The notes under the pieces were generated by a model, which made no database searches, had not been told where the DNA came from, and saw nothing but the letters and a program-made list of their open reading frames with translations. Source: Pseudooceanicola aestuarii (lineage in GTDB: Bacteria > Pseudomonadota > Alphaproteobacteria > Rhodobacterales > Rhodobacteraceae). From it: 64,000 nucleotides of DNA. Numbering within the stretch: position 1 is the first letter of the stretch; the number at the start of each line of letters is the position of its first letter. A program made the translations under genes and the position numbers. The DNA is taken from positions 1,032,001-1,096,000 of the forward strand of contig NZ_JAAFZC010000001.1 of the NCBI RefSeq assembly GCF_010614805.1. The letters run 5' to 3'. Of this stretch, positions 26,266-35,039 are shown piece by piece.

Positions 26266-27816
26266 CTATTTTTCCCGTGCATCTTCCCGCGTCTGACCTT
26301 CCTCCGGTGGCAGGATTTCGGCGTCGGCCACCGATGTTTCCTCGGGTTCCGTCGTATGGCTTTCTGATGGGGGGTGCGGGTTCTCCTCCGGAGCCGGCGT
26401 GGCGGCATGAAGCGGGGCGGGAACGGGAGCGGCGTCATCAGGGCGTCCGACGATCAGGGGCAGCATCAGCTGCGACATCGGCGTCGACGTCTCAGCCGAA
26501 GGGGCGTCCCGCCAGGACAGCGTGTCGAATCCGCCGCAATTTTCGCAGACCGGCGCCCAATCGCCGTGGATATGATGGCAATTGTCACAGATCCATTGCG
26601 GCCCGCGCGGGGCCGTCACGGCACGCGCCAGCCAACCCTTGACGATGGCGTCGGAGGCCCCTTCACCCCGCTCGATCGCGGCCATGATTGTCAGGACGCG
26701 GGCGTCCGGCTGTTCGGTCACCAGGTCACCCAGAGCGCGGCGGGCGTCGGGGAAATGCTCCGCCGCGATCAGCAGCTCCGCATTGAGAAGCCGGGTCTCG
26801 CGGTGATCGGGATGCACCTTGGTCAACGCTGTGAACCGTTTCAACCGCTCCTCCGGGGTTTCCTCGGGAGCGAGAGCGGCGAAGGTGGCGGCCAGGTCGG
26901 GATGCGGCTGCGCCTCCCACGCCTTTTTCAGCACCCGCGTGGCGTAGCGCGGTTTGTCCTGGGTGATATAGGTCTCCGCCGCGAAAACGGCGGCGGGGAT
27001 CAGGTCCGGGGAAAGGCGGTTGGCTTCGATCGCGGCTTCGCGAGCTTCGATGCCGGCGTCCTCGTCGATGACGTCGCGGGCGGCCGACAGGGCCAGGACG
27101 GCGTCGCGGCGGCGGTGCACGTCGCGGGGCAGGGTGCCGTGGCGCAGCTTGGCCTTCAAGGTGGCGCGCGCACCTTGCCAATCCCTCTGCTCCGCCTGGA
27201 GTTTCAGCAGCAGGTCCTGAACTTCCGCATGGGCGGGTTTCAGGGCAAAAGCCTTTTCCGCCAGCTTCATCGCCGTTTCGGTATCGCCATCGTCCAGTTT
27301 CTGCTTCAGCAGGCCGCGCACGCCGACAAACCGGGTCTTGTCCTCGGTCAGCAGACGTTTGTAGGCCTCCGCCGCCTTCTTCTTGTCGCCGGTCAGCTCT
27401 GCCGCCTGGGCGGTCAGCATGGTGGTCAGCTCTGGTCGATCCAGATAGCGATCGGCGCGCTGCGCCTTGGACAAGGCCAGCCGACCTTCGCCGGAGGCCA
27501 GGGCCATCATGCCCTCGCTCAGCGCCTGGAACCCTTTCTGTTCCCGATTTCTGTCAAAATAGCGGGACAGCGCGGTTTCGTCTCCATTGATGAAGCGCAG
27601 CAGCGCGATCAGCAGTCCGGCGAGTTTCAGAAGCAGCCAGATAACCACGACCAACAGCGTCAGCGCGATCACGGATTTCAGCAGGGTCAGGTTGTATTCA
27701 TAGCCGCCAAAGGCGACGCGCACGCCGCCGTCAAGGTCCAGCAGGTAGCTGGCGCCAAGGGTGGCTGCGGCAACAAGGGCAACAAAAACAACGATTTTGA
27801 CAAGTGACCAAAGCAT
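26266..27816 (-). CDS. hemY: HemY-like membrane TPR protein with C-terminal zinc ribbon
   Basis: 516 residues. Two N-terminal membrane helices (about 5-27 and 45-70), the HemY_N region (NGDETALSRYF, QKGFQALSEGMMALASGE), then TPR-like helices through about 400. Near 425 comes a rubredoxin-type zinc ribbon: CDNCHHIHG, then CENCGGFDTL. The tail is rich in Pro and Glu. HemY is linked to tetrapyrrole synthesis by its constant place after hemD, but its job is not settled, and it is unrelated to the oxidase HemY of Bacillus. It follows the mitofilin-like gene by 12 bases. Confidence 0.92.
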   Translation of the reverse strand: MLWSLVKIVVFVALVAAATLGASYLLDLDGGVRVAFGGYEYNLTLLKSVIALTLLVVVIWLLLKLAGLLIALLRFINGDETALSRYFDRNREQKGFQALSEGMMALASGEGRLALSKAQRADRYLDRPELTTMLTAQAAELTGDKKKAAEAYKRLLTEDKTRFVGVRGLLKQKLDDGDTETAMKLAEKAFALKPAHAEVQDLLLKLQAEQRDWQGARATLKAKLRHGTLPRDVHRRRDAVLALSAARDVIDEDAGIEAREAAIEANRLSPDLIPAAVFAAETYITQDKPRYATRVLKKAWEAQPHPDLAATFAALAPEETPEERLKRFTALTKVHPDHRETRLLNAELLIAAEHFPDARRALGDLVTEQPDARVLTIMAAIERGEGASDAIVKGWLARAVTAPRGPQWICDNCHHIHGDWAPVCENCGGFDTLSWRDAPSAETSTPMSQLMLPLIVGRPDDAAPVPAPLHAATPAPEENPHPPSESHTTEPEETSVADAEILPPEEGQTREDAREK

Positions 27817-27828
27817 CCGGGGCGTTCC

Positions 27829-29214
27829 TTACTTGGCATCCAGTTGAGAGGTCAGCGCCTCGGTTGCGGTCACGACGGCGAGGCGCGACCGGGCACGGTC
27901 CAGCCAGTCCTGCATCTGCGACAGGGCCGGATCCGGCAGGACCTCCACCTCCGCGACAGCAGTGTCCAAACGGCCCGATTGCAGGGCCGCCTCCGTCCGG
28001 GAGAGGATGGCATCGGGGTCGTCGCCATCGCGGGGGGACAGGGATCGCGCGCCCAGCTGGCTGCGCAGGAAATCCCCGAGCGAGGCCGGCCGCCCTTCGC
28101 CGCCGCGCACGGTGTTCAGCGCATCACGGGCGGCATCGGGAAAGGCGGCGCGCAGGCTGGCCATCGTGGCCACACCATTGTCTGCCGCATCCACCAGGGG
28201 TTGCGGGATCTCCACTCCGGCCTCCGCAAGGGTCTGCACCGGGCCGGTCAGCGCCGCGCCTTCGTCGATCGCACCGCGCAGGGCGACAAGGGCCGCGCGC
28301 TGCTGGGTCTGCTGCGAGGTTTCGGCCGCGTCTGCCTTGATCTGGCGGGCATCGGTGACGAGCGCCTCGACCTCCGCGCGCTGGTCGGACATGGCCTGTT
28401 GTAGCCGGGCCAGCTCTGCCTCGTAGGCGCGGATCGTCTCTGCGTCGGCGCCCTGCGAGATCGGGCGCTGTTCCACGGTTTCCAGCCGCGCGGTCAGCTC
28501 GTCCAGCCGAGCAGAGAGGGCGGCAGGGGCCTGTTCGGCGTCGGCCACCCGAGCGCTGAGCCCATCGAGGGCGGACAGGTCCGGCCCGGTTTCCACGGCC
28601 GCGCGCAGATCGTCGATCGCCGCTTGCTGTTCGGTCAGGCGCCGCTCCAGCTCGGCCTGCATGTCGGCGCCGCCGCCCAGCAGGGGCACACCTTGCGGGA
28701 ACAGGATCACCGCCGCGCCAAAGCCGATGCAGGCAGCAACCACACCGCCCAGGACCGCCGGGCCAAAGCCGGAGCGGCGGGCGGGTTGGGCGGTGGCCTC
28801 CGGCTCTGCCGGGGGGGTGAGGTCCGGCGGAGACGTGGTTTCAGCCGCTTCGAATGCGCCTTTATCAGGGTCTATGTCAGTCTCTGTTTCAGGGAGTTGA
28901 CCATCCGGAACGTCACCGGGGGTTTCGCCGGGATCCCCGGGGTGAACATCAGGCTGCGCACCCGCAGCGCGGGCGCCGGTGGGGTCGTCGCCGGTGGCGC
29001 GCGGCTCCACCGGGGGGCGGGTGTCGATCAGGTCTGTCGTGGACAGATCCTTGTCGGCCAGATCGTCGCGGGGCAGGTCAGCCGCCGGTGGCGCCGCGTC
29101 GCCGGTGGCGCGTGTCTCGTCCTTCGGCGTGGGGTCGGGCGGCGAGACCGCCGCGTCGCCCTTTGTCTTGTCGCTCACCTGTTCGCCACCCTCGGGCTTC
29201 GGTTTCCTGGCCAC
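27829..29214 (-). CDS. Mitofilin-like membrane protein (COG4223 type)
   Basis: 461 residues from the GTG at 29214 (VARKPKPEGG) with a GGGAAGG-type ribosome binding site; a second GTG (VSDKTKG) 33 nt later is possible. Acidic Pro/Thr/Asp-rich N-terminal part (1-165), one membrane helix (about 172-194: GFGPAVLGGVVAACIGFGAAV), then a long Ala/Glu/Arg coiled coil (200-330) and a helical C-terminal mitofilin-type region. Alphaproteobacterial proteins of this kind are relatives of Mic60, which shapes the inner membrane and contacts the outer membrane. The hemD - this gene - hemY order is conserved in the class. Confidence 0.85.
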   Translation of the reverse strand: MARKPKPEGGEQVSDKTKGDAAVSPPDPTPKDETRATGDAAPPAADLPRDDLADKDLSTTDLIDTRPPVEPRATGDDPTGARAAGAQPDVHPGDPGETPGDVPDGQLPETETDIDPDKGAFEAAETTSPPDLTPPAEPEATAQPARRSGFGPAVLGGVVAACIGFGAAVILFPQGVPLLGGGADMQAELERRLTEQQAAIDDLRAAVETGPDLSALDGLSARVADAEQAPAALSARLDELTARLETVEQRPISQGADAETIRAYEAELARLQQAMSDQRAEVEALVTDARQIKADAAETSQQTQQRAALVALRGAIDEGAALTGPVQTLAEAGVEIPQPLVDAADNGVATMASLRAAFPDAARDALNTVRGGEGRPASLGDFLRSQLGARSLSPRDGDDPDAILSRTEAALQSGRLDTAVAEVEVLPDPALSQMQDWLDRARSRLAVVTATEALTSQLDAK

Positions 29215-29263
29215 GCGCCTTCCCTCTCGATTCCGTCTACTGCGCAGGTGCAGCAATTCCTGT

Positions 29264-29986
29264 CTACCTGCCGCCTCGCCCGGCCTCAAGCTGACGGGCG
29301 GCGGCCAACAATCCCTTGATACAGGTCAACATCCCCGCCGAATCCGGCCGATCGGCGATCAGGCGCATTATGGCCGGGATGGCCTGGATCTCTTCTTCTA
29401 AACTGGGGCTGATTGCCCCGATAAAAAGGGGGGCGTCACCAATCCCGGCATCGCGGAAGAGTTTTGCCGATCTTGGCGAATAAAGTGGCACGACCACCGG
29501 GGTGCCACCGCCCAGCAGCGTCAGCGCGGCCGGAGTCAGCGCGATGGCGCGCTGGTCATACATCGCCACCCCCCGCGCATTCAGCCCCGCGCGGCACAGG
29601 CGCGCGGCGATATTGCCGCGATGGTGCGTGCCATGCACGTGCAGCAGCGGGGCGTCGGGCCTTGTGTCCAACAGAAGATGCAGCAGATCCTCTGCCCGGC
29701 CATTGGCCGATGTCGCCTGGTGGCCCATGTCCCGCGCCATGGCCCAGGTGTCATGACCCACGCAATAGCAGGGCAGGGGCGGCCCGCCCGCATCATGCCA
29801 GGCCCGCAGCCCGTTGCGCGAGGTGAAGATCAGGCGCGTGTCTGGGCCTGCCTCTGCCGTGGTGCCGGTAAAGCGGATGCGCTGAAGGGGCGAAACCTCG
29901 ACATGGACCCCGCGCAGATCCCTGCGCAGGAGGCTGGCCAATCTTGACGCATCCGGTTCCGGCCGGGTCAGAAGGATCGCCGTCAT
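29264..29986 (-). CDS. hemD: Uroporphyrinogen-III synthase
   Basis: 240 residues from MTAILLTRPEPDASRLASLL. Closes and inverts ring D of hydroxymethylbilane to uroporphyrinogen III. The family is poorly conserved, but RLIFTSRNGLRAW, CVGHDTWAMARDMGH, VHGTHHRGNIAARL, and VPLYSPRSAKLF are typical. Context (divergent from tsaD, followed by the COG4223 gene and hemY) supports it. The promoter must lie in the 75 bases before tsaD. Confidence 0.92.
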   Translation of the reverse strand: MTAILLTRPEPDASRLASLLRRDLRGVHVEVSPLQRIRFTGTTAEAGPDTRLIFTSRNGLRAWHDAGGPPLPCYCVGHDTWAMARDMGHQATSANGRAEDLLHLLLDTRPDAPLLHVHGTHHRGNIAARLCRAGLNARGVAMYDQRAIALTPAALTLLGGGTPVVVPLYSPRSAKLFRDAGIGDAPLFIGAISPSLEEEIQAIPAIMRLIADRPDSAGMLTCIKGLLAAARQLEAGRGGR

Positions 29987-30061
29987 CGCTGTCCCGACAT
30001 AGTTGTCCACATCTGCTTCCGGTGTTACCTGCCAGAGGTTCCCTGCGCAACGGATCCCTGA

Positions 30062-31159
30062 ATGAACGGCAAGCTGACGATACTCGGGCTGGAAAGCAGC
30101 TGTGACGACACCGCCGCCGCGATCCTGACCCGGGAGGGCGCCCGCAGCCGGGCGCGGATCCTGTCCTCGGTGGTCAGCGGGCAGGCGGCGTTGCACGCGC
30201 CTTTTGGCGGGGTGGTGCCCGAGATCGCGGCCCGCGCCCATGCGGAGAAGCTGGATGGTTGCGTCCGCCGGGCCCTGACGGAGGCCGACGTGACGCTGGA
30301 CGCGGTGGATGCCGTGGCCGTCACCGCCGGGCCGGGACTGATCGGCGGCGTTCTGTCCGGCGTCATGTGCGCCAAGGCGATCGCCGCCGCGCGCGGGCTG
30401 CCCCTGATCGGGGTGAACCACCTCGCCGGGCACGCGCTGACGCCGCGGCTGACCGATGGCCTGGCCTATCCCTACCTGATTTTGCTGGTCTCTGGCGGGC
30501 ATTGCCAGTTCCTGCTGGTACGCGGCGCGCAGGCGTTCACCCGCCTGGGCGGCACGATCGACGACGCCCCGGGAGAGGCCTTTGACAAAGTCGCGCGCCT
30601 GCTGGCCCTTCCGCAGCCCGGTGGCCCGGCGGTCGAGGCCGAGGCCGGCACCGGCGATCCGGCCCGTTTTGCCCTGCCACGTCCGTTGCTGGACCGGCCC
30701 GGATGCGACATGTCGTTTTCGGGGCTTAAAACCGCCGTGCTGCGGGCGCGGGACGGGGTGATGCAGGACAACAGCCTGCGGGCGGGCGATCGCGCCGATC
30801 TGTGCGCAGGGTTCCAGGCTGCTGTTTGCGACGTGCTGGTGGAAAAGACCCGGCGCGCGCTGGATCTCTATCTGGCGGAGGCCCCGGCCACACCCGCGCT
30901 GGCCGTGGCGGGCGGTGTCGCGGCCAACCAGGCGATCCGGGGCGGGCTGGCCGATCTTTGCGCCGCGCGGGGAGTGGAATTCGTGGCACCGCCGCTGAAA
31001 CTCTGTACCGACAACGCGGCGATGATCGCGTATGCAGGGATGGAGTTGTTCGACGCCGGGCAGCGCGACGGCATGGATCTGGCTGCCCGTCCGCGCTGGC
31101 CGCTGGACGGGGCTGCACCGGGCATGCTGGGCAGCGGGAAAAAGGGGGCAAAGGCATGA
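30062..31159 (+). CDS. tsaD: tRNA N6-adenosine threonylcarbamoyltransferase
   Basis: 365 residues. Transfers the threonylcarbamoyl group onto A37 of ANN-reading tRNAs, working with TsaB, TsaC and TsaE; tsaE is also in this window at 41.6 kb. It begins [17 protein letters not shown], has the iron ligands in ARAHAEKLD and VNHLAGHAL, and ends with the ASKHA features [13 protein letters not shown] and [12 protein letters not shown]. It overlaps gpsA by 4 nt. Confidence 0.97.
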   Translation: MNGKLTILGLESSCDDTAAAILTREGARSRARILSSVVSGQAALHAPFGGVVPEIAARAHAEKLDGCVRRALTEADVTLDAVDAVAVTAGPGLIGGVLSGVMCAKAIAAARGLPLIGVNHLAGHALTPRLTDGLAYPYLILLVSGGHCQFLLVRGAQAFTRLGGTIDDAPGEAFDKVARLLALPQPGGPAVEAEAGTGDPARFALPRPLLDRPGCDMSFSGLKTAVLRARDGVMQDNSLRAGDRADLCAGFQAAVCDVLVEKTRRALDLYLAEAPATPALAVAGGVAANQAIRGGLADLCAARGVEFVAPPLKLCTDNAAMIAYAGMELFDAGQRDGMDLAARPRWPLDGAAPGMLGSGKKGAKA

Positions 31160-32115
31160 TCTCCATCCTGGGTGCAGGGGCGTTTGGCGCCGGGCTCGCC
31201 ATTTCCTTTGCCCGGACAGGCGGGGCCGTGACCCTTTGGGCGCGGGACGCGGCAGCAGTGGCCAGGATGCGCGACACGCGGGCGGTGCCGCGCCTGTCGG
31301 GCGTTGTCCTGCCCGCCAGCATCACCGTCACCGACCGGATCGCGGACCTGCCCCAGGACGGGCCGGTCCTGCTGGCCGTGCCGATGCAGAAACTGCGCGC
31401 ATTGCTGACCACCCATGCCGATGCGCTGCGCGGTCGGGTTCTGGTGGCCTGTTGCAAGGGCATCGAATTGTCCACCGGCAAACGGCCGTCGGAGATCGTC
31501 GACGAATGCGTTGCGGATGCGACCTTTGCCATGCTGACCGGCCCCAGCTTTGCCGCCGATATCGCGCGGGGACTGCCCACCGCTCTGACGCTGGCCTGTG
31601 CCGATGCCGATTGCGGGGCCGACTTGCAGCAGCGGCTGACGGCGCGCAACCTTCGGCTTTATCGCACGGCGGATGTCACGGGGGCAGAGCTGGGCGGCGC
31701 GCTGAAGAACGTGATGGCCATCGCCTGCGGTGCCGCCATGGGCGCGCGGCTGGGCGAAAGTGCCCGCGCCGCCCTGATGACCCGCGGCTATGCCGAGATG
31801 CAGCGCATGGCCCTGCACCTTGGCGCCGAGCCGACAACGCTGGCCGGGCTGGCCGGGTTCGGCGATCTGACCCTGACCTGCACGTCGGAGCAATCGCGCA
31901 ACTACCGCTTCGGCCGTGCCCTGGGTCGGGACGAGGGGTTCGACGACGCCATTACGGTCGAGGGCGCCGCCACATCGCGCGCGGTGCTGGACCTGGCCGG
32001 AGCCCGCGGGCTGGACATGCCGATCACCGAGGTCGTCGCCGCGCTGTGCCAACGCACCATTTCCATCGAGGACGCCATGGGGCGTCTGCTCAATCGCCCA
32101 CTCAAGGAGGAATGA
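31156..32115 (+). CDS. gpsA: NAD(P)-dependent glycerol-3-phosphate dehydrogenase
   Basis: 319 residues. Reduces dihydroxyacetone phosphate to sn-glycerol-3-P for phospholipids. The N-terminal fold is [16 protein letters not shown], with the substrate pocket in [17 protein letters not shown] and [11 protein letters not shown], and [12 protein letters not shown] near 235. The start ATG overlaps the tsaD stop (ATGA). It is followed 2 bases later by yciI. Confidence 0.97.
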   Translation: MISILGAGAFGAGLAISFARTGGAVTLWARDAAAVARMRDTRAVPRLSGVVLPASITVTDRIADLPQDGPVLLAVPMQKLRALLTTHADALRGRVLVACCKGIELSTGKRPSEIVDECVADATFAMLTGPSFAADIARGLPTALTLACADADCGADLQQRLTARNLRLYRTADVTGAELGGALKNVMAIACGAAMGARLGESARAALMTRGYAEMQRMALHLGAEPTTLAGLAGFGDLTLTCTSEQSRNYRFGRALGRDEGFDDAITVEGAATSRAVLDLAGARGLDMPITEVVAALCQRTISIEDAMGRLLNRPLKEE

Positions 32116-32117
32116 AC

Positions 32118-32390
32118 ATGCTTGTCGCACTTCACGCCAAGGACAAACCCGGTGCGCTTTCGATCCGCAAGGACAACCGGGACGCCCACCTGGCCTATCT
32201 CAAGGACACTGGCGTCGTCGCCATGGCTGGCCCGCTGTTGGACGCCGACGGTGCCATGTGCGGATCGCTGGTGGTGCTGGACGTGGCAGACCTGGCCGCC
32301 GCGCAGGAATGGGTGGTCGGCGATCCCTACAGCCGCGCGGGCCTGTTTTCCGAAGTATCGCTGCTGCCCTGGAACAAGGTTATCGGCTGA
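32118..32390 (+). CDS. YciI family protein
   Basis: 90 residues, ferredoxin-like fold seen in YciI: MLVALHAKDKPGAL, RDAHLAYLKD, VVAMAGPLL and DPYSRAGLFSEVSLLPW. The His/Asp pair is present (His in RDAHLAYL, Asp in GDPYSRAG). The cellular role of the family is not established. AGGAGG precedes the ATG, and its end overlaps the EVE gene by one base (TGATG), so it is in the tsaD-gpsA operon. Confidence 0.93.
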   Translation: MLVALHAKDKPGALSIRKDNRDAHLAYLKDTGVVAMAGPLLDADGAMCGSLVVLDVADLAAAQEWVVGDPYSRAGLFSEVSLLPWNKVIG

Positions 32391-32812
32391 TGCGCTACTG
32401 GTTGTTCAAATCCGAACCCTCGACCTGGAGTTGGGACAACCAGGTCGCCAAGGGCCGCCAAGGCGAGGAATGGGACGGAGTGCGCAATTACCAGGCCCGC
32501 AACTTCATGCGGGAGATGGCCCTGGGCGACCGGGGCTTCTTCTACCACTCGCAAAAGGACCGGGAGGTCGTCGGCCTGGTGGAGGTCTGCGCCACCTCCC
32601 ATCCCGACAGCACCACCGAAGACGCGCGGTGGGACTGCGTGGATATCCGGGCGCTGAAACCGATGGCGCGACCCGTCGCGCTGGACGCGATCAAGGCCAA
32701 TTCCGACCTGGCCGAGATGATCCTGGTGCGCAACTCGCGCCTGTCGGTCCAGCCGGTCACGCCGCAGGAATGGCAGATCATCTGCCAGATGGGCGCGACG
32801 GACCCATCCTGA
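32390..32812 (+). CDS. EVE domain protein
   Basis: 140 residues forming a single EVE domain (PUA-like) of the thymocyte nuclear protein 1 type: YWLFKSEPSTWSWD at the start, GVRNYQARNFMREM, GFFYHSQKDREVVGLVEV. EVE domains bind modified bases in DNA or RNA. Stand-alone forms such as this one are widespread in proteobacteria and not tied to a known pathway. Last gene of the tsaD operon; a strong hairpin follows at 32835-32866. Confidence 0.92.
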   Translation: MRYWLFKSEPSTWSWDNQVAKGRQGEEWDGVRNYQARNFMREMALGDRGFFYHSQKDREVVGLVEVCATSHPDSTTEDARWDCVDIRALKPMARPVALDAIKANSDLAEMILVRNSRLSVQPVTPQEWQIICQMGATDPS

Positions 32813-32834
32813 TTTCAGGAAAATTTCACCTTTG

Positions 32835-32866
32835 GACGGCAGGGTGCCTTGGGGCATCCTGTCGTC
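32835..32866 (+). repeat. 14-bp RNA hairpin with UUGG loop
   Basis: As RNA, 32835-32848 pairs with 32853-32866 along 14 positions with two G-U pairs and a 4-nt loop. It starts 22 bases after the EVE stop. No T-run follows, so it may be an atypical terminator or an mRNA end-stabilising structure. Confidence 0.7.
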
Positions 32867-32909
32867 ACGGGCGCCGGTGCCCGACGGATGACAGAAGACG
32901 GGAAAGAAG

Positions 32910-33308
32910 ATGGGTTTGATCGCAGTGATTGTCGCGGCAGCGGCGGGATTCGGAATGGGCGCGGCCTGGTACATGACATTGGCCAATCCGTGGATGGCGG
33001 CGGCGGGAATTGCGCGCGGTCCGGATGGCAAACCGGCGGAAGGGGACAGCCCCTTGCCCTATGTCGTCTCGGCCATCGCGATGATCCTGGTGGCCGGGAT
33101 GATGCGGCACATGTTCGCCATGGCAGGCATCACCGGCGCCGGAAAGGGGCTGGTGTCCGGCCTGGGCATCGGTCTGTTCTTCATCGCGCCCTGGATCGCG
33201 ATGAACACCGCCTATGCCGGGCGCCCGGCCAAGCTGGCATTGATCGACGGCGGCTATGCGGTTGCGGGCTGTGGCGTGATCGGCCTGGTTCTGGGCCTGT
33301 TCGCCTGA
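32910..33308 (+). CDS. DUF1761 membrane protein
   Basis: 132 residues with four hydrophobic segments (about 3-24, 51-70, 80-102, 112-131). It begins GLIAVIVAAAAGFGMGAAWY and ends in CGVIGLVLGLF. The family spans the inner membrane and has no assigned role. An AAAGAAG lies six bases before the ATG. It is convergent with the DUF2853 gene. Confidence 0.88.
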   Translation: MGLIAVIVAAAAGFGMGAAWYMTLANPWMAAAGIARGPDGKPAEGDSPLPYVVSAIAMILVAGMMRHMFAMAGITGAGKGLVSGLGIGLFFIAPWIAMNTAYAGRPAKLALIDGGYAVAGCGVIGLVLGLFA

Positions 33309-33605
33309 TCCGCGTCGGGGCGCGGCGCCGTCGATATCAGACCGCGCCGGTATACAACAGAAAACCTGCGGTCGGGCCCCACCCCGACCGCAGGTCGCGC
33401 AACATCCGGTTGCGGCTGTTTTCCACGGGATGTCGGTCGGCGCCGGTCTCCCGTGGTCCCCATGTGCTCCCTTACCACCACACATGAAACGCGTGGCGCG
33501 ACCTGTGCCGCGCCGTGAATGCAGATTTGCACACATCCGCCATTGCATCAATGTGGTACTAGTTCGGATTTTATGGAAAACGCCGCGTCAACCACGGCGC
33601 ACGGT
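33309..33605. other. Intergenic region between DUF1761 and DUF2853 genes
   Basis: 297 bases without a gene. It holds the minus-strand terminator at 33361-33394, two smaller inverted repeats (near 33468-33487 and 33495-33516) and an AT-richer segment near 33550-33580. Possible room for a small RNA, but I cannot fix a promoter. Confidence 0.4.
33361..33394 (-). terminator. Intrinsic terminator, minus strand
   Basis: Perfect 12-bp GC-rich stem (33365-33376 with 33383-33394), 6-nt loop, followed on the minus strand by TTTTCTGTT. It lies about 210 bases beyond the DUF2853 stop and would end that transcript. Confidence 0.75.
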
Positions 33606-33947
33606 TCAGCCGTAGACGCTTTCCTTGCCGAAATGTTTGGTCAGCATGTAGTAGACGACGGCGCGATACTTGTTCCGCTCGGACTTGCCGTAGGTTTCGA
33701 TCACCGCGTCGATGCCGGACATCAGTTCGGGCCCGTCGCTCAGCCCCAGCTTCTTGATCAGGAAATTGGTCTTGACCGTCTCCAGCTCCGCCGGCTGGCT
33801 GGACGCCACGGTGGAGGCGTCGTCGTTGTAGATCGACGGGCCGCAGCCGATCGTCACTTTCGTCAACAGATCCATGTCCGGCGTCATGCCGCACTTGGTT
33901 TTCAGATCTTCGGCGTATTTGGCGATCAGATCGTCACGCTTGCCCAT
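33606..33947 (-). CDS. DUF2853 family protein
   Basis: 113 residues, small soluble helical protein: GKRDDLIAKYAEDLKTKCG at the start, LLTKVTIGCGPSIYNDDAST in the middle and KYRAVVYYMLTKHFGKESVY at the end. This corresponds to the DUF2853 family, common in alphaproteobacteria and without a known job. It is a single-gene unit with a terminator downstream and 120 free bases upstream. Confidence 0.9.
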   Translation of the reverse strand: MGKRDDLIAKYAEDLKTKCGMTPDMDLLTKVTIGCGPSIYNDDASTVASSQPAELETVKTNFLIKKLGLSDGPELMSGIDAVIETYGKSERNKYRAVVYYMLTKHFGKESVYG

Positions 33948-34067
33948 GAGGTGTCTCCAGCTTTTCCAGTCTGTCGCCCGCGATCACGGGCTGGGAAAAG
34001 ACTACTCAGGGACAGCCACAGGTCAAAGCCTCAATTGCCCACGCCCGAGAGAGGCACTGGCGGCGGC

Positions 34068-35039
34068 TCACTCCGCCGTCAGAAGCCCCGTTAGCGCGGC
34101 AAGGGACATCGCGCCAGGTTGCGCCCCGTCCCGGACCAGACGGGCGGACAGGCGTTGCGCGGCGGCGTTCATCGGCGCGGCGATCCCGGCCTGGCGGGCG
34201 ATCAGCGCAATCTCGCCATTCAGGAAGTCCGTCTCGACCGAGCCGGTGCCTCGCGCCAGGCTCTGCGAGGTGGAGGTACCGACCCGCGCGGCGCCATCCA
34301 CCGGACGTTGCTGCACGAATTCCTTGCGACGCGGATCGCTGCCGCCGACCTCCCGCCAGGGGATGCCCGCCGCACGCAGCACCTGCCGCCCCTCGTCGCG
34401 GATGCGGTCGGACAGATCGCCCGTCGCCACCCCGGCGCCCAGGGCAGCGTCGATGATATTGTTGAGGTTCAGCAACAGCTTGCCATACTTGCTGTCCATC
34501 ACACAATCCTGGACAAAGCTTTTCACCCCGGCCGCATCCAGCGCCGTGGCCAGAGCCGTGTCGGCGTGATCATGCCCCGAGGGGTAGCGGCCGATGTCAA
34601 ACATCCCCAGTTTCGGCGTGGCGCTGCACACGACCTGCCCCGGCTCCACGAAGGAGGAGGGCATCATCACGCAGATCCCGTGCACATTGGGAAAGATCCG
34701 CGCGGCCATCGCCTCGTTCGCGACACCATTCTGGGCGCAGAAGATCGGCTGATTGTCGACCCCGGCGGCGCGCAGATCCTGCAACGCGGCCATGGTGTCC
34801 TGCGACTTCATGGTCAGCAGGATCGCGTCATCGGGGGCAAAGTCGATGTCGGACGGGGCGGCAACGCAATCGAACCGGGCGTGGATCACCCGATCCGGGC
34901 TGCGCAGTGTCAGCCCGTCTTTGCGGATCGCGTCCAGCTGCCGGCCCCGCGCGATGCCGATGACGGGAAAGCCCGCATCCGCCAGCGCCGCGGCCAATGT
35001 GCCGCCGATCGCCCCTACGCCATAAACGACGACCCGCAT
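34068..35039 (-). CDS. 2-dehydropantoate 2-reductase family (PanE/ApbA-like)
   Basis: 323 residues. NADPH site VVYGVGAIGGTLAAALADAG at the N-terminus, the catalytic Lys within ILLTMKSQDTMAALQDL (near 78), and the C-terminal KYGKLLLNLNNIIDAALG (near 180). The family includes ketopantoate reductase for coenzyme A synthesis and reductases acting on other 2-ketoacids. Its start shares one base with the ahcY stop (TGATG), so it is translated with ahcY, which is not typical for a pantothenate gene. The assignment to pantothenate synthesis is therefore tentative. Confidence 0.88.
   Translation of the reverse strand: MRVVVYGVGAIGGTLAAALADAGFPVIGIARGRQLDAIRKDGLTLRSPDRVIHARFDCVAAPSDIDFAPDDAILLTMKSQDTMAALQDLRAAGVDNQPIFCAQNGVANEAMAARIFPNVHGICVMMPSSFVEPGQVVCSATPKLGMFDIGRYPSGHDHADTALATALDAAGVKSFVQDCVMDSKYGKLLLNLNNIIDAALGAGVATGDLSDRIRDEGRQVLRAAGIPWREVGGSDPRRKEFVQQRPVDGAARVGTSTSQSLARGTGSVETDFLNGEIALIARQAGIAAPMNAAAQRLSARLVRDGAQPGAMSLAALTGLLTAE

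Noticed and set aside
30004..30012. Isolated DnaA-box-like TTGTCCACA between hemD and tsaD
   Set aside because: A single one-mismatch box without a cluster is expected by chance in this much sequence.
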